Assembly: GCA_013695355.1 (NCBI GenBank)
Contig: JACDAQ010000030.1
Location: 1-64,000, forward strand
Length of the DNA stretch: 64,000 bases
From: Candidatus Protochlamydia sp.
Lineage (GTDB): Bacteria; Chlamydiota; Chlamydiia; Chlamydiales; Parachlamydiaceae
Reading direction: 5' to 3'
How positions within the stretch are numbered: position 1 is the stretch's first letter; the number at the start of each line of letters is the position of its first letter. Of the stretch, positions 14,439 through 24,791 are shown piece after piece. The position numbers were made by a program, and so were the translations under genes. The notes beneath the pieces were generated by a model. The model was not told the origin of the DNA, did not search any database, and saw nothing but the letters and a program-made list of their open reading frames with translations.

Positions 14439-16199
14439 ATGCAGCTGGAAGCGGAAGAGGTAATTCTGAAAGGATGTCCTATTTGCCGCGGGATAGCAAT
14501 AGGGAAGCCTTTTTTTCTTAATTGTATTGAATATAAAATCCTTGAATTGCAAATTCCGGTCTCCAATGCGAGCGGTGAAATTGAACGGTACCGGTCAGCT
14601 TTATCGCGAAGCAGGCAGGATATAAAACGCCTCCAAAAGCAATTAGAAGCTGAGTCAGTTGAAGAGGGCATCGGGATACTTGAAGCACAGCTTGAAATGC
14701 TTCAGGACCCCTTAATGACCCGGGATATTGAGAAGGAAATTCGCAAAACCCGTAAAAATGCAGAATTTGTTTTTCAACAAGCCCTTCAAAAAATACAGGC
14801 GCGTTTTATTGCTTTGGGGGATGCCTTTTTTTTAGAGCGCTATAAGGACCTGCAGGATATTTCAAGACGTATTTATAGCTATCTTTATGAAAGTGGAAAT
14901 CTAAATTTAAAAGATGTGCCCCCTAACTCTATTGTATGCGCACAGGAATTAACGGCTTCAGATGCGGCTGAAGCCGAATCATTTTTTGTTAGTGCTTTTC
15001 TCACAGAAAGCGGAGGGACAACTTCCCATGCTGCCATCGTAGCAAAAGCTAAGGGAATTCCTTTTATTACTAATGTTAATCTTGCCTGCATTAAAGAGAA
15101 CGCTAACCAAACGATTATTGTCGATGGCCGCACTGGCACGATTATACTAAATCCATCCGAAGGAACATTAAAAGAATACGAGCAACTAAGAAGTGCAATG
15201 CTTTTTCAAAAAAAGGATTTTGAAAAATTGATCCTATGGCCTGCGCAAACATTTGACGGTTTTGCCATCCGCTTGTATGCCAATATTGAAATGCCTCAGG
15301 AAATAGATCTTATCCATGAATTAGGGGGGAAGGGAATCGGTCTTTTTCGTTCTGAATACATTTTTCTTCCTAAAGACAAAGCCCCCTCAGAAGACGAGCA
15401 ATATGAAATTTACCTGACTATCATTAAAAAAATGAAGGGGATGCCTGTCGTCATTCGAACATTTGATTTAGGGGGGGATAAGTCCACTTTTTACCATGTC
15501 TCAAATTCCGAACGCAATCCATTTTTAGGATGCCGTGCTACGCGGTTTTTATTGAAAGAAAGGGGTCTCTTTAAATCCCAATTAAGAGCTATTTTACGCG
15601 CAAGCCTAGATGGGCCGGCTAATATTTTATTTCCAATGATAACCACCATTTCTGAGCTAAGGGCTGCAAAGAAAATTTTGGAAGAAGTGCGTGAAGAGCT
15701 GCACTTATTCCATGCGGTTCCCATAGGTTGCATGATAGAAGTGCCTTCTGCAGCTTTGATTGTGGATCATTTTGTCAAGGAATGCGATTTTCTTTCAATT
15801 GGAACAAATGACCTTGTGCAATATACCCTGGCGGTGGATAGGGGCGATCAAATGCTGAGCGAATTTTACGAGCCTACCGATCCAAGCGTGATGCGTTTGA
15901 TAAAACTCATAACCACCGAAGCTAACAAGGGAAAAGTGCCTGTTTCCATATGTGGAGAAATTGCATCGGATCCGCGTTTTACGCCATTGTTGCTTGGCCT
16001 GGGTATTCAGGAATTATCAGTAGCCCCTCGCTACCTTCCAGTGATTAAAAATGCAGTCCGCAGGACGAGCATCATTGATGCTGTGCAATTAGCCGACCGT
16101 GTATTGAATATGAAAACTGCACAAGAAGTGCTTGATTTAATCATTCAGGAATACAAGAAGAATGTGCCGCACGATATTTGCTACAATGTGGTGGATTAG
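14439..16199 (+). CDS. ptsI: Phosphoenolpyruvate-protein phosphotransferase (Enzyme I)
   Basis: Enzyme I takes phosphate from phosphoenolpyruvate and passes it to HPr. I chose the ATG at 14439 because GGAGA sits 8 bases upstream and a longer reading would need a TTG inside ptsH. The 586-residue protein has the N-terminal HPr-binding helical region, the phosphohistidine site GGTTSHAAIVA, and the C-terminal PEP-binding barrel with GCMIEVPSAALI, LSIGTNDLVQYTLAVDR and SICGEIASDP. The active-site CGEMA is CGEIA here, a mild change. A palindromic element begins right after the stop. Confidence 0.95.
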   Translation: MQLEAEEVILKGCPICRGIAIGKPFFLNCIEYKILELQIPVSNASGEIERYRSALSRSRQDIKRLQKQLEAESVEEGIGILEAQLEMLQDPLMTRDIEKEIRKTRKNAEFVFQQALQKIQARFIALGDAFFLERYKDLQDISRRIYSYLYESGNLNLKDVPPNSIVCAQELTASDAAEAESFFVSAFLTESGGTTSHAAIVAKAKGIPFITNVNLACIKENANQTIIVDGRTGTIILNPSEGTLKEYEQLRSAMLFQKKDFEKLILWPAQTFDGFAIRLYANIEMPQEIDLIHELGGKGIGLFRSEYIFLPKDKAPSEDEQYEIYLTIIKKMKGMPVVIRTFDLGGDKSTFYHVSNSERNPFLGCRATRFLLKERGLFKSQLRAILRASLDGPANILFPMITTISELRAAKKILEEVREELHLFHAVPIGCMIEVPSAALIVDHFVKECDFLSIGTNDLVQYTLAVDRGDQMLSEFYEPTDPSVMRLIKLITTEANKGKVPVSICGEIASDPRFTPLLLGLGIQELSVAPRYLPVIKNAVRRTSIIDAVQLADRVLNMKTAQEVLDLIIQEYKKNVPHDICYNVVD

Positions 16200-16207
16200 C
16201 CTAATAA

Positions 16208-16366
16208 CTTGAGTTTTGGGTTTTCTCTCTATTAAGGGAGTCTCATGCCCGTCTTCACCCTTTCTCTCTTCAAGCATATCGATTGATATTCTTTTCAAAG
16301 AAAAAGGTCGAATCTAAGGCACGATTGCAACAAAGTCTTCTCTAGTTTTGAGTTGGCGAAATTATT
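16208..16366. mobile_element. 161-bp-family element, reversed and decayed at one end
   Basis: Beginning 8 bases after the ptsI stop, CTTGAGTTTTGGG and the following ATTAAGGGAGTCTC..CATATCGATT..GATATTC block are the reverse complement of the right half of the copy at 4131. The distal tip has diverged (AGTTTTGAGTTGGCGAA) but is still followed by ATTATTAA. It may now act as the ptsI transcript end. The far boundary is approximate. The rest of 16367-16501 has no gene; AAGCGGCAAGACGGGCAG resembles the repeat at 49689. Confidence 0.75.
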
Positions 16367-16501
16367 AAATTTAACAGGTTAGCAAGATTGCCTTAAGCGG
16401 CAAGACGGGCAGAATAAGAAAAATGCTCTCTACACACTGAATAATCCTATCCTGCCAAAATCTCTCACTGTACTCTTGCAATCTCAGTGATTAATTTGTT
16501 A

Positions 16502-16798
16502 TTAGCCGAAAAGGTTCGGCATGCCAGGAATAGATGGACTGTTTTCTTTAAGCTTTTTTTGGGCATCATTATGGGCCGCTTTAATTAACATTTCTAGCCC
16601 TTCCAAATCTTCGAGATCAACGCACTCAGGTTTAATTTTAATTTGCTTCATTTCACCATCGCCTGTCAATGTAAGCGTGACCAGGCCATTTGCGGCGACG
16701 CCCATCACTTCTAAATTTAGTAATTTATTCTGTATCTGGCTCATTTGCTGCTGAACCAATCGCGCTTCTTTCTTTTTTTTTGCAAATCCTGATCCCAT
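16502..16798 (-). CDS. ybaB: YbaB/EbfC-family nucleoid-associated protein
   Basis: YbaB-family proteins are small dimers that bind DNA and are commonly encoded next to dnaX. The 98-residue product shows the family pattern: a Lys/Gln-rich helix with LVQQQMSQIQNKLLNLEVMG, the strand pair GLVTLTLTGDGEMKQIKI, then ALEMLIKAAHNDAQKKLKE-type helix. An AAGGAA site precedes the ATG. It lies 16 bases after dnaX on the same strand, the classic dnaX-ybaB order; recR is not present here. Confidence 0.92.
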   Translation of the reverse strand: MGSGFAKKKKEARLVQQQMSQIQNKLLNLEVMGVAANGLVTLTLTGDGEMKQIKIKPECVDLEDLEGLEMLIKAAHNDAQKKLKENSPSIPGMPNLFG

Positions 16799-16814
16799 AT
16801 TCTTTTCCTTAAAT

Positions 16815-18386
16815 TTATGCTTTTCTTTGTAATCTACCTTCTAACTCCGTCGCTGCAAACTGAAAAAGTGTATCATAAAGATACGCAGGCGCTTTTGCAA
16901 TCCCTGATGATAAAATTCCGGCGTCCGAAGGGGCGGGAGGCTCAACGGGTTTATTTGAACTGATAGTTTTTACAGGTGCAGGGACGGCTGCTTTTTTGAC
17001 GGCGAGCCCTAAATCTGCGCGGGTCGGTGTAGGATCTTCACTGATTGAATGGACGCCAGGTGTAGAAGGCGGAGCTTTGGGCGGAAAATTCTTAATTGGC
17101 GGAGCAGGTACGGTTTTCGTGAGTTCCATAGCTATTTTAGGAAGCGGAGGAGGTGGAGTTTTCGGGAGTTCCATAGTCATTTTAGGAAGCGGGGGAGGGG
17201 CTGTAATAGCCGGTATTTCTTCTGAGCCTAAATCCCCAAGTGCCAGTTCAAGAGCGCTTAGACGCCGCACAAGAACTTCAATCGGCAAACGGTAATGGCT
17301 GCGCATGACATGCAATAGAATGGCCTCTAAAGCCATTTTCCCCGAATGCGCAAAGCGGATGGCCTGAGCTGATTCCAATAAATAATCGATGAGATCTAAA
17401 CATTGCTCTTGAGAATAAAAATGAGCGATTTCTTCATACGTTTTTTTTTCTTTTGCGGACAAGTTCAACAAAGAAGACTCTTTTCCCGATAATTGCATGA
17501 GCAAGATGCTGCGAAAATGATCAATCAACCCTTCAATAAAGTAGGCAAGGTCCTTGCCTTCCTCAAACAGGCGGTTGGCAATTTCAAAGGCTTTTCCAAA
17601 ATCGCCTCTCTTGCCTGCCCGGTCCAATTCAAAATAAGCTTCTCTGGGCATGATCCCTAAAATTGACTGCACGCACGAGACTGTAATTTTTTCATTTGAA
17701 AAAGCCAGAATCTGATCAAACAGGGATTCGGCATCCCTTAATCCCCCTTCTGCCCGCTGGCTGATGAGCTGAAGGGCCTCCTCGTCAACTTCAACGCCAA
17801 GCTGCCCAGCAACCAGGCGGAGTTTAGTGGCAATATGGGAAAGGGAAATCCGGTTCAAGTTGAAACGTTGGCATCGAGAGAGAATTGTAGGCAGTACTTT
17901 ATGGGGCTCTGTCGTTGCAAAGAAAAATTTCACTTTAGGAGGAGGCTCTTCCAGAGTTTTTAACAAGGCATTGAAGGCTTCCTTTGTCAGCATGTGAACT
18001 TCATCAATAATATAAATCTTGTAGCCGCCGCAAGCTGCGGCATAGCCTACCGTTTCATTGATTTGCCGAATATCTTCAATTCCACGGTGGGAGGCCCCGT
18101 CGATTTCCAAAACGTCCAGGGAAGAACCTGATGTTATTTCCCGGCATGAGGAGCAGTCATTACAGGGCTCATATTCAGAAGTAGGTTGTTGGCAGTTCAG
18201 GGCCTTGGCTAAAATCCGAGCAAGGGTTGTTTTGCCAGTGCCGCGTGAGCCGCAAAAAAGATAGGCCTGGGCCAGCCGGTTATACTGGATGGCGTTTTTC
18301 AATGTTGTGACAATAGCTTCTTGACCCATTACTTCTTTAAAGGACTGAGGGCGGAATTTGCGGGCAATGACTTGATAATCAGACAT
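16815..18386 (-). CDS. dnaX: DNA polymerase III subunit gamma/tau
   Basis: DnaX is the ATPase of the replicative clamp loader. The 523-residue protein has Walker A CGSRGTGKTTLARILA near 43-58, four zinc-binding cysteines between about 65 and 82 (CQQ...CNDCSSC), Walker B IIDEVHMLTKEAFN near 125 and the SRC sensor (ILSRCQRFNL) near 170. Domain III follows to about 360. The tau-specific tail is short and unusual: residues about 395-470 are proline-rich with two related stretches (PPPLPKMTMEL and PPPLPKIAMEL). I see no obvious slippery frameshift motif to make a separate gamma form. Confidence 0.95.
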   Translation of the reverse strand: MSDYQVIARKFRPQSFKEVMGQEAIVTTLKNAIQYNRLAQAYLFCGSRGTGKTTLARILAKALNCQQPTSEYEPCNDCSSCREITSGSSLDVLEIDGASHRGIEDIRQINETVGYAAACGGYKIYIIDEVHMLTKEAFNALLKTLEEPPPKVKFFFATTEPHKVLPTILSRCQRFNLNRISLSHIATKLRLVAGQLGVEVDEEALQLISQRAEGGLRDAESLFDQILAFSNEKITVSCVQSILGIMPREAYFELDRAGKRGDFGKAFEIANRLFEEGKDLAYFIEGLIDHFRSILLMQLSGKESSLLNLSAKEKKTYEEIAHFYSQEQCLDLIDYLLESAQAIRFAHSGKMALEAILLHVMRSHYRLPIEVLVRRLSALELALGDLGSEEIPAITAPPPLPKMTMELPKTPPPPLPKIAMELTKTVPAPPIKNFPPKAPPSTPGVHSISEDPTPTRADLGLAVKKAAVPAPVKTISSNKPVEPPAPSDAGILSSGIAKAPAYLYDTLFQFAATELEGRLQRKA

Positions 18387-18588
18387 AACTTTTTTCTATT
18401 TTATTTATTAAAAATTGCTGAAGCTTAATTAAACTCGTTCTCTTGCGCGCTCTGTTATCTTGGTAATAAAAACAAGATCACAAGCATAGAAAGAGAAAAA
18501 TTTGGCTGGCAATGCTATTTTACCGCCATTTTATTTTACCTTTAGCTATCATTTCTTTACTAGACATTGTTGTTTAAAGGAATTTATT

Positions 18589-19995
18589 ATGGAACCGCTT
18601 TATTTCATTGCATGCTTTTGCTTAATTGGTGTGCTGACCTGTGTTATCCTGCTCTTTAATTTTTTGAAAATAAGGAATCTAAGAGAGCAAAAAGAAAAAA
18701 GCGAGTCCAACTGGATGCATGAGTATGAGCGCCGTTTGATTGCTGAACAAAAGAATACCCGGTTGCCTGAATTGGAACAGGAATTAAGGGAATGCAGGCT
18801 TTCGCTTGAGAAAACCTTTCAGGAAAATTCAGCCCTTAAAAGCCAGCTGGCAGATAAAGAAGCATGCCTTAAGCAGCTGACGCTCCATTCAGAAGAAAAA
18901 TTGCTTATTTTGCAGCAGTCTCAGGAAAAATTAATGGAGTCTTTCAAGGCATTATCAACAGATGCCTTAAATAGCAATTCCCAGACTTTCCTTAACCTCG
19001 CCACCCTTAAATTCGATCAGCTGCACCAAAAAGCAAATAATGACTTGCATATGCGTCAAAAATCGATTGATGAACTGGTCAAACCCATTCATAGCTGTAT
19101 GCAAATGGTTGATCAAAAAATGGCTGAATTAGAAAAATCACGCTTAATCGCCTATACAAGTTTGAGCGAGCAGGTTCATTTCATGGCAAAATCCCAGAAC
19201 CAACTGCAGCAGGAAACGGCCAATTTAGTCAAAGCTTTAAGGTCTCCTCAGGTCAGAGGCCGCTGGGGTGAGATCCAATTGAAAAGGGTAGTCGAAATGG
19301 CTGGGATGATCGAGCATTGTGATTTTGTGCAGCAAGAGTCAGTCTTACAGAATGATAAGCGCTACCGCCCTGATCTGATTATTAAACTTCCTAATGGAAA
19401 GCAAATTGTGGTCGATTCTAAGGCTCCTTTGCAGGCTTATCTAGAGTCGCTCGAAGAAGAACAAGAAATAAAAAAAATAGCTAAATTGAAAGAGCATGCG
19501 CGCCAAATCCGTACCCATATCACTCAATTGGCAGCTAAATCTTATTGGGATCAATTCCAGTCAGCCCCTGAGTTTGTGGTCTTGTTTTTGCCTGGGGAAA
19601 CATTTTTTAGTGCCGCGCTTGAGCATGATCCTGAGCTAATTGAATGCGGGGTAGACCAAAAAGTGATTTTGGCAACTCCAACCACCCTGATTGCATTGCT
19701 GCGTGCAGTAGCATATGGATGGAGGCAAGAATTGATAGCAGAAAATGCACAAAAGATAAGTGAATTGGGTAAATCTTTGCATGACCGTATCCGCATACTA
19801 GTCGATCATTTTGATGAGATCCGCAAAGGGCTTGAGCGGGCAGTTGATTCCTATAATAAGGCCGTAGGATCTTTTGAAGGGAGGATTCTTCCGACTGTGC
19901 GAAAGTTTAAAGAGCTGGGGGCTGCAACTTCGGATGAAATCCCGCTATTGGAGACAATTGATGCAGTCACTCGAACAGTTGCCCATCAAAGTTGA
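18589..19995 (+). CDS. rmuC: DNA recombination protein RmuC homologue
   Basis: RmuC-family proteins combine a membrane anchor, a coiled coil and a nuclease-like domain and limit rearrangements at inverted repeats. I start at the ATG at 18589, which follows AAAGGAA. The 468-residue protein has one N-terminal membrane helix (about 3-24), a coiled coil to about 190, and the conserved RmuC core [18 protein letters not shown], then [23 protein letters not shown] and [14 protein letters not shown]. Such a function fits a genome full of palindromic repeats, but that link is only suggestive. Confidence 0.93.
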   Translation: MEPLYFIACFCLIGVLTCVILLFNFLKIRNLREQKEKSESNWMHEYERRLIAEQKNTRLPELEQELRECRLSLEKTFQENSALKSQLADKEACLKQLTLHSEEKLLILQQSQEKLMESFKALSTDALNSNSQTFLNLATLKFDQLHQKANNDLHMRQKSIDELVKPIHSCMQMVDQKMAELEKSRLIAYTSLSEQVHFMAKSQNQLQQETANLVKALRSPQVRGRWGEIQLKRVVEMAGMIEHCDFVQQESVLQNDKRYRPDLIIKLPNGKQIVVDSKAPLQAYLESLEEEQEIKKIAKLKEHARQIRTHITQLAAKSYWDQFQSAPEFVVLFLPGETFFSAALEHDPELIECGVDQKVILATPTTLIALLRAVAYGWRQELIAENAQKISELGKSLHDRIRILVDHFDEIRKGLERAVDSYNKAVGSFEGRILPTVRKFKELGAATSDEIPLLETIDAVTRTVAHQS

Positions 19996-20068
19996 ACAAA
20001 AAGCGATTTTATTGACATTAATAAAATGTCCCTTATAATAAACAGAAAAACAAATAAATGAATTTTAT

Positions 20069-20440
20069 ATGAATAACTATACATTTCCAGAATTAAGCTT
20101 AACTGAAAAAATCGTCCGCCCTATTACAGGATTGGTTCTGGGCGCAATCTTAGATTCTGTATTCAATACAAAATTGCGTCTGGCTGCGGCTTTTACTCTG
20201 CATGAAATAGCAGCTGTTGTTTTATACACACTAGCAAATGACATTGCCGGAGATAAAGGCAGAAGGTCGGCGAAGATTTTTGCTGCAATACACCTTGTCA
20301 CCAGTACCTCGACTAGCGTTTTATTGTATCAAAATGAAGTCATTGGAAAAATTGGATGTGCGGCAGGCCTATGCCTTGCCGCCTTTGATTTAACATGCCG
20401 ATTTTTAGATTTTTCACGCTATAAGGCTTCTGTCATTTGA
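20069..20440 (+). CDS. Small membrane protein, GDxKGxxS type (123 aa)
   Basis: I do not recognise a named family. Three to four hydrophobic segments (about 15-35, 40-60, 72-90 and 95-112) make this an inner-membrane protein. Its centre reads LYTLANDIAGDKGRRSAKIF. The protein at 39902-40255 has LYKGVDYFLGDNKGKKSHLI in the same place between the same hydrophobic segments, so the two look like paralogues. Its last 8 bases overlap the convergent gene on the other strand. The ribosome-binding site is weak. Confidence 0.65.
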   Translation: MNNYTFPELSLTEKIVRPITGLVLGAILDSVFNTKLRLAAAFTLHEIAAVVLYTLANDIAGDKGRRSAKIFAAIHLVTSTSTSVLLYQNEVIGKIGCAAGLCLAAFDLTCRFLDFSRYKASVI

Positions 20441-23400
20441 TATCTGCCATGGCCTTACCTGCTTGATCTAAAGCATTTTCATAAGGTGTCAATTCTTCTA
20501 TGAATTGCCCCATGACTGTTAAAATTTCGAAATGAAGTTCATTTTCCTGTTCTTTAGTGATCAATTCAGGCGATTGAATCAGTTCGTTGACATGCTGCAT
20601 GAAATTTAAATAACCATCTACATTATGATTTTTAAGGACTGCAGGCCCCGCTAAAGCTAATATTTTTACTACAGGTGGAATAGATTCAGCTACAAAATTT
20701 TGTTCTTCGGATGAAAGTTCGTTGGAACTGGTCCGTAAGTAGGCTTTGACTGCGAGCTTAGCCATTTGCTCTCCAAGTGAATTGGAAACGTCTAGTACCC
20801 AAAGGAGGGGCGATGCAAAAGTTAATCCTAACTTAATTTTACCATAAGGCAATCCGGGTAGAGTTTCCAACAAGAAGCTTTCCACCCCTGTTAATTGCAC
20901 CTGATCTAATTGAATATCATTTTCTTTTAACTTTAAGCGGATTTTTTGGGCTTTAATGATGCCATCTAATAAGTAAATGGCCCCATCTACAGCACCTTCT
21001 ACTGCGGCTAATTGCATTTGTTCAATACTCGTATCGGGTTTAGCTATTTTTGGTTTTAACTTCAGCTCAGTTAACTTATTTGGATTTCCAACATTTTCAA
21101 TTTCCTCTTTAATTCTTTCGCCAATCCTCTTAGAAGTATCCAATACTACTTTACCGCCATCTTTATGCAACTCCGGCAAAAGTCCGTTCACCAAAGCTCC
21201 TGCATATGCCATCTTACGGCCGGCGTTTTGTACTGTCGGAAGTTTTATTGCGACTTTTTCAAGTTCTCTTAAACGGCTTTCAAGTTCTAAAGCCCGATGC
21301 TTATTATTTTCCGGTAAAATTTGCTCAATAAACACAGGAAGTAATTTAGTGACGGCTTTGAACGGATTTTGCTGAACAGCATTGAAGACGGCATTATTAT
21401 TAAGCAGAGGGATTTGTAATTCTTTTTTTATTTCGGAATAAGTGGCATCTATAAGGGGAGCCTCCTTCATTTCTTTTAAATTAAATATTAATGTGCCCTT
21501 GCTTTTTTGAGAAAGCAGGCTATTTAGAATGGCAGTAGGCTCATAGCCCTCTAAAATTAAATTCCTTGATTTTTCAATTATCTGTTTAGCTAATTCAAGG
21601 GCTGCTTTATCAGGAATTATCTTTTTTTCATCAAATAATGCAGTCACGCCGCTAATAAATTTATCAGTTCCTTCACGAGTTAGGATTCCTGCAGATCCTA
21701 CCCTAGTGACAAAAGCTTTGAATGTTTGCTCAAAAAGATCTTTCTCCATGTCATGATACATAATTTTATTTGACCAATTACTTAGGGCTTCTGCTACGGG
21801 GTTGAAATTCAAATTTTTACCCGATTTTTCTTTCAGCAAAAAGCGCATCCCACTCGCAACGTCCCTTGGATCATAGCTCCCCTTTGAATGGAAATTTAAA
21901 AAGTACTCAGAAAGTGGAATCAAAGCTTTCAGATTAGTATCCAACCGCTTCTGATTTTTTCCGGATAAGGCTTTAACAAAAGTGGATGAAGAGCCTAAAG
22001 TTTCCATTAAAACTGTAAGCCTTCCATCCTGATTGTTTTTTATGTAATAAGCAAAGAGCTCATTGATATTTTTATTTTGAAGATCTGAAGAGACAAGAAT
22101 ATTAGTCAAAATAGAATGATTATCAAAATCTCTAATAAATTGTTCAAATTGTTCAGTTGTAGGCGGAGCAAATCCGTTGGCTTGATGCCTTTCTGCCACA
22201 GAGGCCAAATGATGCAATCGGAGAATACGGTTGTCTATATTTCCAGGAACTGCCCCAAGATAATCTTTAACAAAGGCTTCCTTGAAAAGAGGGACGAAAG
22301 CCTGATTGTTCAACTCTTGCGTCAAAAGGGGAACGATCTGGGAGATTTGCTCTTCAGGTGTACTTTGCATGAACTTTTCATCATCTAAATAAATTTTTTC
22401 CTTATTATTTATCTTTACGCCTCTTTGTGCGTAAGATAAATATTTATCCGTAAAGAGAGTTCCGAAATCTTTTTCTTTTAATCGGAATAGGTCCTGAGGA
22501 TCAAGCCTTTCGCTTTCCAACAGATTGCGGCTAATCGTGATCACAGCATTATTAAGCGGATATCCTTTGTTTAAATATTTTTCAAAAGCCGCTGAAAGGT
22601 TCGCTTCAAAAGTACTTTTCATTTCAGGAGGAAGATAAGTTTTAATATTGTAAAGGGAGTCAAGATTGGGTCCGATCTCTTTGGATTCATCAATCAAACT
22701 TTCAAGGGCATTTTGTAAGGTTTCCCCCTTTTGAAGTTTTATGGATAGGGACTTTGTGATATAAGTATCAAATTGCTGCTTAAGATCGTTTTGAGAAAAA
22801 TATTGCACTTGAAATGCATCTAGCATAACAAAAGCTTTGCTGATGGCTTCCTGTTCCTGAAGAAATTTTTCTATTTTTCCTGCCGGAGTATTTTTTTGAA
22901 TTTCATCCTGGCTAAAAAATACATTTGACTGTTCTTGGAATTGATCAGACAATCCGAAACGATGATATTGCTTTTGCAGATCATTAAGCGGCTTTAAAAT
23001 AGATATTACACTATCAAGAGTTCCCTCGTCTTTATGGGAGCTTAGCAATGCATTGACAATATTTGACAGTTCAAAAAAACCGAATACATTTTTGAGCCGG
23101 CCTAGCAAGCCTGTGGGTTGACTTAATTCGGCAATGATATTGGTAAATTCTCTGTAAGCAATAAATTCCTTGATTTCCGTATAGTGAAATTTCCCATCTA
23201 CAATAGACTTTTCCACATTTTCTTTTACTTTTTCTGAATTAATGAGGTCTTTAACGCCATTCCATTGATCAAGATTAAATTTTTTCTCAATGTCTGATAG
23301 AATAGGATTCTGGACCAAGTCTGTTTCCCTCATATAGGCCTTAAAGGCATCGGCGACACTGGACCCATCGGCTAGTTTGAGGTTCGAATAGCGCTCTATC

Positions 23401-24791
23401 CTTCCATCGATTTCCTGGGCAGATTCAATCAGATTAGAAAGGATGGCTTCAGGCTTTTCCCCTCTTTTCAATTCGGCAACTAAGTGGGACTGTATGTTTT
23501 TTTCAAAACCGATTTCCTTAAATAAATTGGTTATTTTTGCTAGACCCTCTTCAAGGGAAAAAATTTCATGCAGTACCTTTTCATAATCTTCACCTTGGCT
23601 TTGACTGATTTTTTCCTGATAATAACTAACAAGTTCCTCTCCGCCACTTTCCCGTAATCCCCCTTCCTTAGATGTCAGAATATACTGAATGAAGCGTTCC
23701 GGAGCGCTTTCCAATTCATTGATATTTTGAGGCGGCTTGCCGCTTAACCATGCAAAAAATCTTTCCCCAACATTGCCTTTGCCAATTTTTAACTCGTTAA
23801 AAGTTTTTACTGACTGACTTAATTTTGCCAGATGTTTTCCAAAGTCTGGGTGAGTGCCGATTTCATTAGAGATATTTTTTAAAATATCCCGCAAGTTAGG
23901 ATTCTGATCTATTTGTTCAGCCAAAAATTGGGCATTGGCTATTCCATTTGAATTTTTGAAATTTATAATGTGTGTCAGTTGTCGAATACTTGCTTCTTCA
24001 GGAAGAGTTTTTTTATAAAGCGAAAGCATCAACTTGACAAGAGAGGAACCTTGCGGTGTTAGTAAGAGCTGATCAATTTCCTCGCGCAGGCCGCTGGGCA
24101 GTCCGCGATAGTCTTGTAAAATGACATCAAAGGATTCTATATCTTTTTTATTGACATCAATTAACAATTTTTCATTTAGTGCTATTTTTAATAAGCCTAG
24201 GACTGAAGCAGGATTGATCTGGCTGGACTTTCTTTCATCAATATTTTCATATTTAACTAAGAGCCTTATTTTATTGAGATCTTTAACACGATTGACGTTT
24301 TCGGGGTTGCTACTGGTCAAATTTTCTAATTCTTCCGGCTTAATTAGGCCCTTGAACATATCCTGGCCTGCTTTTTGAAGCTTGAAAAGGAGTCGCAGGT
24401 GGTCCACTACATCTTTTCTTTCGCTATAATTGACTAATGTGTCATCAGGAAAAATTTTCTTTGTCTTAAGAAAATTCATAAATTCTTTAACGTTTACATT
24501 CTTCCCAATTTTTTTATTTGTTTTTTCACGTTTTTCTGTTTTATTTTTAATTAAATCCTTTTCCATTACTTCTATATTGTCTTGTAAAACAACTTGCTTT
24601 CCTTTGGCTTCATAAAATGAAGTTGGGTCATACAACGTAAAGGAAATGACATGTAGGAAGCTTTCAAAAAATTGCCTGACTTTACTGGATGTAGCTTTGC
24701 CCAGATAGGCTAATTCAGTTGGTTTAAATTTGACAGAGTGATCATCTACCCTTGTTATAGTCGGTGTCTTACTGCCTGAGTTGATATTCAT
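20433..24791 (-). CDS. Very large helical protein of unknown function (1452 aa)
   Basis: I do not recognise this protein. A strong GGAGG site 5 bases before the ATG supports expression. It is rich in Leu, Lys, Glu, Asn and Ser and mostly helical, with no signal peptide; a hydrophobic stretch near 1300-1330 (LGLTFASPLLWVLDVSN) is its only membrane-like part. A degenerate motif recurs: RGEKPEAILSNLI (about 445), KGETLQNALESLI (about 687), KGYPLNNAVITIS (about 738) and EGYEPTAILNSLL (about 1080), suggesting divergent helical repeats. Such large lineage-specific proteins in chlamydiae are often effectors, but nothing here proves it. Its stop overlaps the convergent gene by 8 bases. Confidence 0.8.
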   Translation of the reverse strand: MNINSGSKTPTITRVDDHSVKFKPTELAYLGKATSSKVRQFFESFLHVISFTLYDPTSFYEAKGKQVVLQDNIEVMEKDLIKNKTEKREKTNKKIGKNVNVKEFMNFLKTKKIFPDDTLVNYSERKDVVDHLRLLFKLQKAGQDMFKGLIKPEELENLTSSNPENVNRVKDLNKIRLLVKYENIDERKSSQINPASVLGLLKIALNEKLLIDVNKKDIESFDVILQDYRGLPSGLREEIDQLLLTPQGSSLVKLMLSLYKKTLPEEASIRQLTHIINFKNSNGIANAQFLAEQIDQNPNLRDILKNISNEIGTHPDFGKHLAKLSQSVKTFNELKIGKGNVGERFFAWLSGKPPQNINELESAPERFIQYILTSKEGGLRESGGEELVSYYQEKISQSQGEDYEKVLHEIFSLEEGLAKITNLFKEIGFEKNIQSHLVAELKRGEKPEAILSNLIESAQEIDGRIERYSNLKLADGSSVADAFKAYMRETDLVQNPILSDIEKKFNLDQWNGVKDLINSEKVKENVEKSIVDGKFHYTEIKEFIAYREFTNIIAELSQPTGLLGRLKNVFGFFELSNIVNALLSSHKDEGTLDSVISILKPLNDLQKQYHRFGLSDQFQEQSNVFFSQDEIQKNTPAGKIEKFLQEQEAISKAFVMLDAFQVQYFSQNDLKQQFDTYITKSLSIKLQKGETLQNALESLIDESKEIGPNLDSLYNIKTYLPPEMKSTFEANLSAAFEKYLNKGYPLNNAVITISRNLLESERLDPQDLFRLKEKDFGTLFTDKYLSYAQRGVKINNKEKIYLDDEKFMQSTPEEQISQIVPLLTQELNNQAFVPLFKEAFVKDYLGAVPGNIDNRILRLHHLASVAERHQANGFAPPTTEQFEQFIRDFDNHSILTNILVSSDLQNKNINELFAYYIKNNQDGRLTVLMETLGSSSTFVKALSGKNQKRLDTNLKALIPLSEYFLNFHSKGSYDPRDVASGMRFLLKEKSGKNLNFNPVAEALSNWSNKIMYHDMEKDLFEQTFKAFVTRVGSAGILTREGTDKFISGVTALFDEKKIIPDKAALELAKQIIEKSRNLILEGYEPTAILNSLLSQKSKGTLIFNLKEMKEAPLIDATYSEIKKELQIPLLNNNAVFNAVQQNPFKAVTKLLPVFIEQILPENNKHRALELESRLRELEKVAIKLPTVQNAGRKMAYAGALVNGLLPELHKDGGKVVLDTSKRIGERIKEEIENVGNPNKLTELKLKPKIAKPDTSIEQMQLAAVEGAVDGAIYLLDGIIKAQKIRLKLKENDIQLDQVQLTGVESFLLETLPGLPYGKIKLGLTFASPLLWVLDVSNSLGEQMAKLAVKAYLRTSSNELSSEEQNFVAESIPPVVKILALAGPAVLKNHNVDGYLNFMQHVNELIQSPELITKEQENELHFEILTVMGQFIEELTPYENALDQAGKAMADIK

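Noticed and set aside
16815-18386. Programmed frameshift site in dnaX
   Set aside because: No A-rich slippery heptamer with a following stem was seen at the expected place.
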